A stretch of 64,000 nt of DNA, taken from NCBI GenBank assembly GCA_964565775.1, contig CAZMGB010000013.1:1-64000 (forward strand). The letters run 5' to 3'. Both the position numbers and the translations under genes were made by a program. The DNA is from CAZMGB01 sp964565775 (GTDB lineage Bacteria > Chloroflexota > Dehalococcoidia > DSTF01 > JALHUB01). The notes beneath the pieces are model-generated. The model made no database searches, was not told the DNA's origin, and saw only the letters and a list, made by a program, of their open reading frames with translations. How positions within the stretch are numbered: the stretch's first letter is position 1; each line of letters starts with the position of its first letter. Below, in pieces: positions 43,836 through 52,308 of this stretch.

Positions 43836-46052
43836 ATGAGCACAACCGCTAAGGCGTTCGGACACCGAAGGTCCGCCGAGAGAGCCAGGATAATACCGGC
43901 GCTGTCCTGGCACCTCATCGCGCTGGCAGGCGTCGTGCTCCTCGCCCTCATTCTGAACGCGTGGGGCCTGTCCAAGGCCGGGTACGGGAACACTTACTAC
44001 GCCGCAGCCGTCCGCTCGATGACGATGTCGTGGAAGAACTTCTTCTTCGGCGCATTTGACCCGGGCGGGTTCATCACCGTGGACAAGCCGCCGGTGTTTC
44101 TGTGGGTGGGAGCGCTCTCCGCCCGCATCTTCGGCTATTCCAGCTGGTCGATTCTGCTTCCCAGCGCCGTGGCGGGTGCGGCGAGCGTGGGTCTGTTGTG
44201 GCTGATCGTGCGGCGCTACTTCGGCCCGATGGCGGCCACGATAGCAGGGTTCGTCCTGGCGCTGTCGCCGATCTCAGTGGCGGTCAACCGGTTGAACCTC
44301 CCCGAGCCGTTCCTGATCCTGGCGCTGATAGGAGCGGCGGGCGCGGTGCTACGGTCGCTGGAAAGCCGGCGCTGGTGGGCGTGGACCGCGCTTGCGGGCT
44401 TCCTCGTCGGCGTCGCCTTCAACACGAAGATGCTGGACGCCTGGATCCCGGGCCCAGCGCTGGCGCTCGCTATCGTCGTCGCAGCGCCAACAATATCGCT
44501 TGCCTCGGCGCGACAGATCCTCCTCCGGCTCGCGGTACTGGGAGCGGTGACTCTGGTCGTCTCGGCCTCATGGATGGTTGTCGTCGATGCATGGCCAGCG
44601 TCCAGCCGGCCTTACATCGGCGGCAGCACCAAGAACACAGTGCTGGATCTCGCCCTGGGGTATAACGGCTTCGGCCGAGTGGAGGGCCAGGGCCGGGTCG
44701 GCGGCGGGGGCCTCCCGCCGGGCCCCATCAACGTCCAGTCGCTGCGTCCATCAGACGGGACTAACGGGACTGACGGTTGGCGGGCACCATGGTCCGACGG
44801 ACAGCCCGGCCGACAGGCACTACAGGGCGTGCCGGGAGGCGTTCAAGGTCCCGGCGGCCAGACCCTACAAGCCCCGCGCAGTGGATCCAGCTCGTCGGGA
44901 GGCTTCCGAGGCGCCGGGGGCATCATCGCGGGAATCCCCAGTCGTCTCAGGATGTTCGACGACGCGAATGGAGGCCAGATCGGCTGGCTGCTGCCGTTCG
45001 CGGTCGGTGGTGGGCTGGTCGCGCTCTGGTTCTGGCGACGACACCCCGTGCGTCGCGCCTTCGCGATACTCTTCCTGGGATGGATCGCCCTCTATGGAGG
45101 GATCTACTCGTACGCGCAGGGCATCTACCACAGCTACTACACCTCAACGATGGCGCCAGGGATCGCAGCCCTGGTCGGCGTGGGCACGGTCGCCCTGGCA
45201 AGCGCCGTGCGACGCGACCGCCGATGGCTGATCGCGGCGATCGCGATCGTCGGCGTGACGGTGTGGACGCAGCTAGTGATAGCAGGGCGGACACCCGACT
45301 TCTACGGCTGGGTTCGCCCGTTCACCGTAGCTACCGCGCTCGCCGGGCTCGCCGTCATGGCAGTGCTATCAGTCAGACGTCTCCCCGTGGCCAGCGGGCT
45401 AGTACTCGGCGTGGCGGGGCTTCTGCTGTTGCCCGCGGCCTGGTCGTTTAGCGCGACGGCGAACACCTCTCTCAATGCAACGTTGCCCCAGGCTGGGCCG
45501 CGACAGGGTGCGTCCGGCGGGACGTTTGGCTCCCAAGCTTTCGACAACGGGACGGCTGAGCTAGCCGCATGGCTGAAGTCGCACAGCGACCCCAACGCTA
45601 CCTGGCAGCTCGTCGTCACCAGCTCACAGAACGCCTCCACTCTAATCGCGGAGTACAAGGTGCCGGTCCTGGCACTGGGAGGGTTCATGGGCAGCGATAA
45701 CACCATCAGCGTCGCCGGGTTTGCTGACCTCGTGTCTTCCGGAGCCGTTCGCTACGTGATGGCCGGCGAGGGGGGATGGATCGGTGGAGGCACGTTCGGA
45801 GGTGCTCTCTTCAGCGCCCTTACAGGCGGGTGGCCGGGCGATGGCAGCCAGCAGGGCATCGGCGCGTACAGCTTCCGTGGAGCGTCGGTACCAAGGGCGA
45901 GCGCATTGATGTCAGGGTCGAACGCGGTGATGTCCGCGGTTCAGAGTGCGTGCACTGTCGTGACGGACCCGGACCTGCCTGCACAGTATCAGGGTGCCAT
46001 TTATGACTGCGCCGGTGCCGCCGACGCGCTCTACACGGCCGGAGGCAACTGA
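43836..46052 (+). CDS. GT39-family membrane glycosyltransferase
   Basis: A 738-residue polytopic membrane protein of the ArnT/PMT (GT39) type. The first extracytoplasmic loop holds the catalytic-Asp region (YYAAAVRSM ... FDPGGFITVDKPP), followed by about ten more helices and a C-terminal soluble domain. A Gly/Pro/Gln-rich insert (about residues 280-370) sits between membrane blocks. Such enzymes move a sugar from a polyprenyl-phosphate donor to a cell-envelope acceptor. The GtrA gene begins two bases after its stop, supporting lipid-linked sugar transfer. The ATG has only a weak upstream site. Confidence 0.85.
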   Translation: MSTTAKAFGHRRSAERARIIPALSWHLIALAGVVLLALILNAWGLSKAGYGNTYYAAAVRSMTMSWKNFFFGAFDPGGFITVDKPPVFLWVGALSARIFGYSSWSILLPSAVAGAASVGLLWLIVRRYFGPMAATIAGFVLALSPISVAVNRLNLPEPFLILALIGAAGAVLRSLESRRWWAWTALAGFLVGVAFNTKMLDAWIPGPALALAIVVAAPTISLASARQILLRLAVLGAVTLVVSASWMVVVDAWPASSRPYIGGSTKNTVLDLALGYNGFGRVEGQGRVGGGGLPPGPINVQSLRPSDGTNGTDGWRAPWSDGQPGRQALQGVPGGVQGPGGQTLQAPRSGSSSSGGFRGAGGIIAGIPSRLRMFDDANGGQIGWLLPFAVGGGLVALWFWRRHPVRRAFAILFLGWIALYGGIYSYAQGIYHSYYTSTMAPGIAALVGVGTVALASAVRRDRRWLIAAIAIVGVTVWTQLVIAGRTPDFYGWVRPFTVATALAGLAVMAVLSVRRLPVASGLVLGVAGLLLLPAAWSFSATANTSLNATLPQAGPRQGASGGTFGSQAFDNGTAELAAWLKSHSDPNATWQLVVTSSQNASTLIAEYKVPVLALGGFMGSDNTISVAGFADLVSSGAVRYVMAGEGGWIGGGTFGGALFSALTGGWPGDGSQQGIGAYSFRGASVPRASALMSGSNAVMSAVQSACTVVTDPDLPAQYQGAIYDCAGAADALYTAGGN

Positions 46053-46053
46053 C

Positions 46054-46584
46054 ATGCGCCGGATGCAGGCGGCCATAGCTCGCCCCAGGCTCGTCCGATT
46101 CCTTCTCGCTGGAGGCGTTAGCTACGTTGTCAACCAGGTGTTGCTGTTCGCACTCTACGACGGCGCGTTCGCGTCGCTGCCGAGAGGCGAGGGAGGACTG
46201 GCTAGCCACTTCGACTTGCCGCTGCTTCTCGCTTCCATTATCGCCCTCGAAGTCTCCATCGTCGTACGATTCGTGCTGAACGACTGGTGGACCTTCTCCG
46301 ATCGGCACACCAAATCGCTTGCGGCGCGCTTCTACCAGTCCAACTTCACGTCTTTTGGCAGCCCCATCATCTGCCTTGCCGCAGTGAACGTCCTCACGCC
46401 CTACTTCGGCGTCAGCTACCTCCTCTCCAACTCGCTGGGAATCGTCCTGGGCCTGGCCTGGAACTGGTTCTGGAGCACTCGCCTTGTCTGGCCTAGTCGC
46501 CGGACGCCGTCTCGGGGCACCACTGGAGGCCGGTGGCGGAGTCAAGCGGCCGGCAAGGCAGCCAGCACCTTCCCCACGACCTAA
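46054..46584 (+). CDS. GtrA-like membrane protein
   Basis: A 176-residue protein with four hydrophobic helices and GtrA-family motifs (FLLAGGVSYVVNQVLLF, VRFVLNDWWTFSDR, LSNSLGIVLGLAWNWFWSTRLVW). GtrA proteins are thought to flip polyprenyl-phosphate-linked sugars across the membrane. This would supply the GT39 enzyme encoded just upstream. The ATG lies two bases past that gene's stop, with GGAGG inside the preceding codons. Confidence 0.85.
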   Translation: MRRMQAAIARPRLVRFLLAGGVSYVVNQVLLFALYDGAFASLPRGEGGLASHFDLPLLLASIIALEVSIVVRFVLNDWWTFSDRHTKSLAARFYQSNFTSFGSPIICLAAVNVLTPYFGVSYLLSNSLGIVLGLAWNWFWSTRLVWPSRRTPSRGTTGGRWRSQAAGKAASTFPTT

Positions 46585-46692
46585 GCCAGCCGCGTCCATC
46601 TTCCTGCGACGGAAACGTATCGCCCGCCGTTCTCCTCTGATCGTGTTGTCCACGGCCACGATCCGAGAGCGCCGAAGGACTGGATCGGCGAA

Positions 46693-46730
46693 ATTAAGGA
46701 ACTCTAACCTTTCTCCAACGCTCCTCTAAC
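46693..46730 (+). promoter_or_regulatory. Triple-hexamer operator 3 (exporter promoter)
   Basis: TCTAAC (46703-46708), TCCAAC (46714-46719) and TCTAAC (46725-46730) at exact 11-base spacing are preceded by ATTAAGGAACTCT and followed by GACAGC and TAGGCT. It lies about 100 bases before the adaptor gene of the MacAB-type exporter and is the closest of the three to a regular repeat. Confidence 0.73.
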
Positions 46731-46832
46731 GACAGCGTCGTAGGCTAGCCGCGGCGGGCAGACTAGAAAGCAACGCAAGCATGGTGACCGACCGCAACGT
46801 GTAGCGGGTCGAGCCCGCGGAGGTACTGCGCG

Positions 46833-49625
46833 ATGAGCGAGCCAAACATCCCTCAGGCGCCAGAGGACTACGACGAGCTGCTTGAGAGACCTGAACATCG
46901 CTGGCGCGGCCGCCTCATCGGGCTCGCGGTGCTTGGAGCGCTGGTCGCGGCTGGCGCCTACGTGCTCTGGGGCGTCGTGCTGGGAGGTGGGGGTGAGCAG
47001 ACGGGAGCCGTCCAGACGGTGACGGTCGAGCGAGGCTCCATTACGAACACCGTGAGCACCACCGGCGTGGCCGTTGCCCAGTCGACGACAGACCTCTCAT
47101 TCGACCAGTCGGGAACCGTGTCGGCGGTCAACGTCAAGCTCGGGCAAGAGGTCAAGGCGGGAGACGTGCTCGCCGAGATAGACCCAAGCGAACTCCAGGA
47201 TGCCGTGACGACCGCGCAGGTCAACCTCGCCTCCGCCCAGAACAGCCTCAACCAGCTCCTGAAGGGCGCCGACGCCGCCGAGCTCGCATCCGCTGACCAG
47301 AGCGTCGTGCAGGCGCAGGCGACCCTCGACAAGGCCAACCAGGCCCTGAAGGAACTGTCCCAAGGGCCCACCGATAGCGAAGAGCTCTCGGCGGAGCAGG
47401 CGGTGTCTTCAGCGCAGGCGAAGCTCGACGAGGCCAACCGCGCCCTGGACGACCTGACGGCGGGCCCCACCGACAGTGAACGGCTCTCGGCTGAGCAGGC
47501 GGTGTCCTCAGCGCAGGCGAAGCTCGATGAGGCCAACCGCGCCCTGAAGGACCTGACGGCGGGCCCCACCGATAGCGAAGAGCTCTCGGCTGAGCAGGCA
47601 GTGTCTTCAGCGCAGGCGAAGCTCGACGAGGCCAACCGCGCCCTGAAGGACCTATCGGCGGGGCCCAGCGCGAGTGAGCTGCTCTCGGCGCAGCAGGCCG
47701 TCGTTTCAGCGCAGGCGCAACTGGACCAGGCGGAGGCCGCGCGCGACAAGCTGTACTCGGACAACGAAGACGCCATTGCCGCCGCCCAAGCGGCCGTCAC
47801 GAAAGCACAGAATGCCCTGGACAGCGCGGAGCGTGCGGCCGATAGCGCCGAAAGCAGCCGTGCTTCCGCGGAGGCGTCACTAACGAGTGCAGAGAACGCC
47901 TATTGCGGTATTGACACTACCCCTTACTTCTGTACGGTGCGGGCGGCGCCGATCTCTTATGCGGATGAACAGGCCCTGCTGGACATCGTCGCCGATCCCA
48001 CGGCCGATCCAGCACTCGCTAGTCAGGCCAAGGCAGTGTTGGACGCGAACTCGTCCTACGTCAAGGCGCTGGACTCCAAGCAAAGCGCCGACGCGGCCGT
48101 TGTCTCGGCTCAAGCCGACCTCACCGCAGCCCAGAACGATCTCTACGAGGCGCAGCAGGGCCCCAGCAGCGCGGACATTTCGGACGCGGACGCGCGCATT
48201 ACGGAGGCGCAACTCGCGCTCCAAGTAGCGAACGCGAAGCTGCACGAACTGAACGCGGGGCCGACGGAGAGCGAGCTGGCGGACGCCCAGGACAACGTCG
48301 ATTCTGCGCAGGAGGCGCTCGACCTTGCGAGCGCGAAGCTGAAGGAACTGAACGCGGGGCCGACGCAGACCGAGCTGGCGAACGCCCACGACAACGTCGA
48401 TTCGGCGCAGGAGGCGCTCGACCTTGCGAAAACGAAGCTGGATGAACTGAACGAGGGGCCGACGGAGAGCGAGCTCGCCGACGCCCAGGACAACGTCGAC
48501 TCGGCGCAGGAGGCGCTCGACATCGCCAGAGTGAAGCTGGATGAACTGAACCAACCACCGACGGAGGACGAGCTGGCGCAGGCACAGAGCGACGTTGATG
48601 CGGCCGCCATAGGGTTGAAGGTGGCGGAGGCGAAGCGCGAGGACACGTACAACGGCGCCGACCCGGAAGACGTCGAGCAGCAGCGCAACCAGGTGCTTCT
48701 GGCCGAGCTCTCCGTCGAGCGGGCGCAGAAGAACCTGGAGAAGGCCAAGCTCACCGCCCCGTTCGACGGTACGGTGGAGGAAGTGAACATCCAGGCCGGC
48801 GACGCGGTCGGTGGAACCGGCGCAACCGCGGCGATTGTCCTCAATACGCCGGATGCGGTGCGCCTCGACCTGACGGTCTCCGAATCCGACAGGCCCAATA
48901 TCAAGGTCGGCCAGACGGGCACCGCCACCTTCGACGCGATCCCGGACGAAACATTCGAGACCGTGATCGATTGGGTGGGAACGAGCGCGACCACGACTCA
49001 GGGCGTCGTCACATACGACGTGCGGGCGAGCCTCTCCACCACACCGACAAGGATCATAAGCGCACCGTCGGCCACGGGGCGTAGTGCAGGCACCTTCTCG
49101 CCTGTGGGCACACCGGTGGCAGGCGCCACCCCCTCTGCCGGTGTCGCAGGAGCGAGGCCGGCGGGCACTCCCGCCGGGAGCGCATCGCCCCAGACCGGCA
49201 CTCCCGCAGCGGGAGCCACGCCCCAAGCCAGCACTCCCGCGCTGCCCACCGGCACGGCCGTTAGCACGAAGCCGCTGCCCGGCATGAACGCCACCGTAGA
49301 GATCGTGGTGGAGCAGGCTCAGGATGTCCTGGTGGTCCCAACGCTGGCGGTCCAAACCGAAGGGCGCCAGAGCGTAGTCGAGGTTCAGAAGGACGACGGA
49401 ACGACCGAAAGGCTGGTCGTCGAGACGGGCCTCAGCGATGGCACGAACACCGAGATCGTGAGAGGCCTGGAGGAGGGGCAGACGGTGATAATCCCCAGCG
49501 GCACAGCGATAGCGGCCGTACAGCCTACGGCGGGCGCGGGCTTCGGGCAGTTTCGGTTCGGGGGCGAAGCAGAGGGCGGAGGAGGGCCCGTCACCATCCC
49601 GGGCCCGTCCGGAGGGGCCCGGTGA
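46833..49625 (+). CDS. HlyD/MacA-type efflux adaptor with giant coiled-coil hairpin
   Basis: The 930-residue membrane-fusion-type adaptor has one N-terminal membrane helix (about 27-50), split biotinyl-lipoyl halves (TVSAVNVKLGQEVKAGDVLAEID; FDGTVEEVNIQAGDAVGG) and a C-terminal beta-barrel. Between the lipoyl halves lie about 500 residues of coiled coil, where MacA has roughly 100. Each arm contains 33-residue repeats. The turn holds two cysteines (AYCGIDTTPYFCTV). A Pro/Thr/Ala-rich insert interrupts the C-terminal domain. GTG/ATP-binding and permease genes follow with four-base overlaps, forming a MacAB-like exporter. Operator 3 lies upstream. Confidence 0.88.
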   Translation: MSEPNIPQAPEDYDELLERPEHRWRGRLIGLAVLGALVAAGAYVLWGVVLGGGGEQTGAVQTVTVERGSITNTVSTTGVAVAQSTTDLSFDQSGTVSAVNVKLGQEVKAGDVLAEIDPSELQDAVTTAQVNLASAQNSLNQLLKGADAAELASADQSVVQAQATLDKANQALKELSQGPTDSEELSAEQAVSSAQAKLDEANRALDDLTAGPTDSERLSAEQAVSSAQAKLDEANRALKDLTAGPTDSEELSAEQAVSSAQAKLDEANRALKDLSAGPSASELLSAQQAVVSAQAQLDQAEAARDKLYSDNEDAIAAAQAAVTKAQNALDSAERAADSAESSRASAEASLTSAENAYCGIDTTPYFCTVRAAPISYADEQALLDIVADPTADPALASQAKAVLDANSSYVKALDSKQSADAAVVSAQADLTAAQNDLYEAQQGPSSADISDADARITEAQLALQVANAKLHELNAGPTESELADAQDNVDSAQEALDLASAKLKELNAGPTQTELANAHDNVDSAQEALDLAKTKLDELNEGPTESELADAQDNVDSAQEALDIARVKLDELNQPPTEDELAQAQSDVDAAAIGLKVAEAKREDTYNGADPEDVEQQRNQVLLAELSVERAQKNLEKAKLTAPFDGTVEEVNIQAGDAVGGTGATAAIVLNTPDAVRLDLTVSESDRPNIKVGQTGTATFDAIPDETFETVIDWVGTSATTTQGVVTYDVRASLSTTPTRIISAPSATGRSAGTFSPVGTPVAGATPSAGVAGARPAGTPAGSASPQTGTPAAGATPQASTPALPTGTAVSTKPLPGMNATVEIVVEQAQDVLVVPTLAVQTEGRQSVVEVQKDDGTTERLVVETGLSDGTNTEIVRGLEEGQTVIIPSGTAIAAVQPTAGAGFGQFRFGGEAEGGGGPVTIPGPSGGAR
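47364..47759 (+). repeat. 99-bp tandem repeat, ascending arm of adaptor
   Basis: Units start at 47364, 47463, 47562 and 47661, exactly 99 bases apart. Each encodes GPTDSEELSAEQAVSSAQ-type coiled coil of 33 residues; the fourth unit is diverged. Confidence 0.85.
48258..48653 (+). repeat. 99-bp tandem repeat, descending arm of adaptor
   Basis: Units start at 48258, 48357, 48456 and 48555, exactly 99 bases apart. Each encodes GPTESELADAQDNVDSAQEA-type coiled coil of 33 residues, matching the ascending arm in number and period. Confidence 0.85.
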
Positions 49626-50350
49626 TCCGCCTCCGCGGCATCACCAAGGTTTATCGCGCCGGCGACGTGCCCGTGCCCGCGCTGCGGGGCATCGATCTGG
49701 ACATCGAACGCGGCGAGTCCCTCGCCATCATAGGACCGTCCGGGTCGGGCAAGTCGACGCTGATGAACATCCTGGGCTGCCTCGACAGGCCGACGCGCGG
49801 CACGTACGAACTGGAAGGCCGCAACGTCCACCGCATGGGGGATGTCCAACTCGCAAGGATCCGCAGCCGGCGCATCGGTTTCGTGTTCCAGTCCTACAAC
49901 CTGCTTTCCCGCCTGCCGGCGATCGCCCAGGTCGAGCTGCCGCTCATCTACAGGGGCGCCCGTAACCGGCGGAAGCTGGCGATGCGCGCGCTGGCAGAAG
50001 TCGGCCTCCTGGGCCGCGCGCGCCACCGGCCGACGCAGTTGTCAGGCGGCGAGCAGCAACGCATCGCCGTCGCTCGGGCGCTGGTGACGAATCCCGCGCT
50101 CATCCTCGCCGACGAGCCGACGGGAGCCCTTGACACGAAGACCTCGGCGGACCTGATGGAGATGTTCGTCCGCCTCAACGCCGAACGCGGCATCACGATC
50201 GTCCTGGTGACCCACGAGCCGGAGGTGGCAGCCTACACGCGGCGCGTGATCCGGATGCGGGATGGCCACATCATCGCCGATGCGCCTCCGGCGGCCGCCG
50301 GTGTGTTGGCGTTGCCGGAGGTTGAGCAGCGAGGGCGGACGCCAGCATGA
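49622..50350 (+). CDS. ABC transporter ATP-binding protein (MacB/LolD type)
   Basis: A 242-residue ABC ATPase: Walker A GPSGSGKST (38-46), Q-loop FQSYNLL, signature LSGGEQQR, Walker B ALILADEPTGALD and H-loop VTHEPE. Sequence and neighbours match the MacB/LolD/FtsE group that powers mechanotransmission exporters. The start is GTG at 49622, overlapping the adaptor stop by four bases. It in turn overlaps the permease by four, so the three genes form one coupled operon. Confidence 0.93.
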   Translation: MIRLRGITKVYRAGDVPVPALRGIDLDIERGESLAIIGPSGSGKSTLMNILGCLDRPTRGTYELEGRNVHRMGDVQLARIRSRRIGFVFQSYNLLSRLPAIAQVELPLIYRGARNRRKLAMRALAEVGLLGRARHRPTQLSGGEQQRIAVARALVTNPALILADEPTGALDTKTSADLMEMFVRLNAERGITIVLVTHEPEVAAYTRRVIRMRDGHIIADAPPAAAGVLALPEVEQRGRTPA

Positions 50351-51600
50351 TCATCCTCGATACCATCCAGACGGCGCTCACGGAGCTCAGCACGAACAAG
50401 CTCCGCACGGGCCTCACCATGCTGGGCATCGTCATCGGCGTCGGTGCCGTGATCGCTCTCATGGCCGCCGGACAGGGTGCGCAGCAGGGCGTGACCAAGG
50501 AGGTCAGCGGGCTCGGGAGTAACCTGATCTTCGTAAGACCCGGGGAAACGGAGCAGGGGGGCGGCCCCATCAGGTTCACCGCCACCACTCTCACCACCGA
50601 CGACGCCGACGCCATCGCAAACTCCCAGCTTCTCCCCTACGTTGATGCGGCGATAGCTCAGCAGGAGCTCGATCTGGAAACGCAGCTTGTCGGCAATGGG
50701 CGCAACACCTCCGCCTCCATCACTGCCACCGAGCCGCAGTTCACCGAAGTCCGTAGCTGGAACGTTGCGGCCGGGAGGTTCCTCACCGACGACGACATGC
50801 GCCGGAAGGCGACGAACGTCGTCCTCGGTGCGACAGTCGCCGAGGACCTCTTCGACACGCCGGAGAACGCGGTCGGCAAGAACGTGCGCCTCAGCTTTGG
50901 CCCGTTCTCCCTGAGCCTCACCGTGGTCGGTGTCATGGAGAAGAAGGGCGGAAGCGGCAGCGACGATACGTCGATGATCACGCCACTGAGCACGTTTCAG
51001 GCGCGTGTGCCCTTCGGACGCAACCCGACCGGCGAGTCAAACGTCGGGGAGATCGTCGTCAAGGTCAGCAGCGGCAGCAAGGTTGACGAGACGAAGCAAG
51101 GCATCCGAGCGCTCCTGCTCGAGCGCCACGATTACGTCGAGGACTTCACCGTGGAGACGCAGGAAGACCTGACGGCAACCGCGCGGCAGGTGGCGCGAAC
51201 GCTGTCGATCCTCCTGGGCGCCATCGCCGGCATCTCGCTGGTCGTCGGCGGAATCGGAATCATGAACATCATGCTCGTTTCCGTCACCGAGCGGACGCGC
51301 GAGATAGGCATCCGCAAGGCGGTCGGCGCCAGCAGGGGCGACATCCTTCTTCAGTTCGTCATCGAGGCCATCATCGTAACCCTGTTGGGGGGAGCGATCG
51401 GTGTAATCGGGGGAGTCGCCGCTGCGCACGTGGCCAACGGCCAGGACTTCGGCACCGGCTCGGCCGTGACGACGGTCGTCGCCCCCTGGAGCATCTTCGT
51501 CGCCTTCGGCGTGGCGGTGATCATCGGCCTGTTCTTCGGCATCTATCCAGCGTTCCGTGCGTCCCGCCTCGACCCGATTGAGGCGTTGCGGGCGGAGTGA
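50347..51600 (+). CDS. MacB/FtsX-type ABC permease
   Basis: A 417-residue permease with an N-terminal membrane helix (TGLTMLGIVIGVGAVIALMAAG), a MacB periplasmic-core-type extracytoplasmic domain (about 60-275), and three C-terminal helices including SLVVGGIGIMNIMLVSVTERTREIGIRKAVGA, a family hallmark. With the ATPase and adaptor it should export a peptide, lipid or toxic compound. In a single-membrane cell the adaptor hairpin would face the wall rather than an outer-membrane channel. Confidence 0.93.
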   Translation: MIILDTIQTALTELSTNKLRTGLTMLGIVIGVGAVIALMAAGQGAQQGVTKEVSGLGSNLIFVRPGETEQGGGPIRFTATTLTTDDADAIANSQLLPYVDAAIAQQELDLETQLVGNGRNTSASITATEPQFTEVRSWNVAAGRFLTDDDMRRKATNVVLGATVAEDLFDTPENAVGKNVRLSFGPFSLSLTVVGVMEKKGGSGSDDTSMITPLSTFQARVPFGRNPTGESNVGEIVVKVSSGSKVDETKQGIRALLLERHDYVEDFTVETQEDLTATARQVARTLSILLGAIAGISLVVGGIGIMNIMLVSVTERTREIGIRKAVGASRGDILLQFVIEAIIVTLLGGAIGVIGGVAAAHVANGQDFGTGSAVTTVVAPWSIFVAFGVAVIIGLFFGIYPAFRASRLDPIEALRAE

Positions 51601-51629
51601 GCAGGCGACCCGAAAAGGGGGCCGGCAGC

Positions 51630-51719
51630 ATGCTTGCGGATCTTTCGTCCCGCATCGACGACATCATCGACGGAAAGGCGCCATTTGGCCAGCCCGGGCA
51701 AGCGCCGGCCGGCCCCTGA
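51630..51719 (+). CDS. Possible 29-residue peptide
   Basis: A short ORF 30 bases after the permease, reading MLADLSSRIDDIIDGK then APFGQPGQAPAGP. The helical, amphipathic start and Pro/Gly end are suggestive, but the ribosome-binding site (AAGGGGG, 10-15 bases away) is poorly placed and there is no comparative support. Confidence 0.25.
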   Translation: MLADLSSRIDDIIDGKAPFGQPGQAPAGP

Positions 51720-51737
51720 CGCGCAGGAGATTGTGTG

Positions 51738-51995
51738 ATGACGGAACCCAGGAAGGGATTACGGTTCGAGGATCAGGCCCGCGACCACAGTCAGGACGGG
51801 TTGGTATGTCATCATCACTGGTTGATCGAGACCCCTCACGGCCCTGCCTGCAAAGGCGTGTGTAAGCTTTGCGGGACAGAGAGGGAGTTCCCGAGCTTCA
51901 GCGACGATTACGACTGGTCTCTGCAGGCGGGCACCATAGCCATTACGGAAGACGCCTCCTGGAGGGTCCGTCAGCTCACAGGCCTGGCGTCGTAG
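51738..51995 (+). CDS. Small cysteine-containing protein
   Basis: An 85-residue protein with the segment HHHWLIETPHGPACKGVCKLCGTEREF, a pattern recurring in small proteins of Chloroflexota and Actinobacteria. It may bind a metal through C-x3-C-x2-C and nearby histidines. Function unknown. ATG at 51738 is preferred over GTG at 51735 because AGGAGA lies seven bases upstream. Its 3' end overlaps the region of the decayed zinc-ribbon remnant on the other strand. Confidence 0.62.
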   Translation: MTEPRKGLRFEDQARDHSQDGLVCHHHWLIETPHGPACKGVCKLCGTEREFPSFSDDYDWSLQAGTIAITEDASWRVRQLTGLAS

Positions 51996-52150
51996 GCCCC
52001 ACCGGGGCGACACGAATCGCAGGGGCCTGCGCCCTCGGGATCGTCGTGCCCGCACGATAGGCAACACACCGCCTCGCCTCGAACCCTCGTCGTGCTCGGG
52101 CCACCAGGGAGCCGGCAGGTTCTGCGTCGGGTTGGGGCGAGGTGACTTCC
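51960..52150 (-). pseudogene. Decayed zinc-ribbon N-terminus (cyclase head) copy 2
   Basis: The minus strand reads VCCLSCGHDDPEGAGPCDSC and, after a frameshift, CELTDPPGGVFRNGYGA. It is the same double zinc-ribbon head as at about 39.0 kb (MRCLSCEHEDAEGAGFCN, ELTNPPGSVFCTGCD). The upstream sequence is also shared (GCCACCAG, GGCAG, TTCTGC in the plus orientation at 52099-52130 and 39089-39120). Frameshift and lost cysteines show decay. Confidence 0.5.
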
Positions 52151-52308
52151 CCTACGTCCTGCGCGGTAGTACCCTTCTTGTGCTGGGTGGCGTTCTGCGG
52201 TCAGTACCCATATGCTGGCAATCGTAGAGATGGGCGATCGTGAGCGTGGACGACTCACTCCGCTCGCACCTGTCACTCTAGCTCCACGTAGGAAAAGGAG
52301 GGTCTTCG

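Noticed and set aside
47364..48653. Tandem 99-bp units as a CRISPR-like or satellite array
   Set aside because: The repeats keep one reading frame and encode coiled coil inside the adaptor; no spacers exist.
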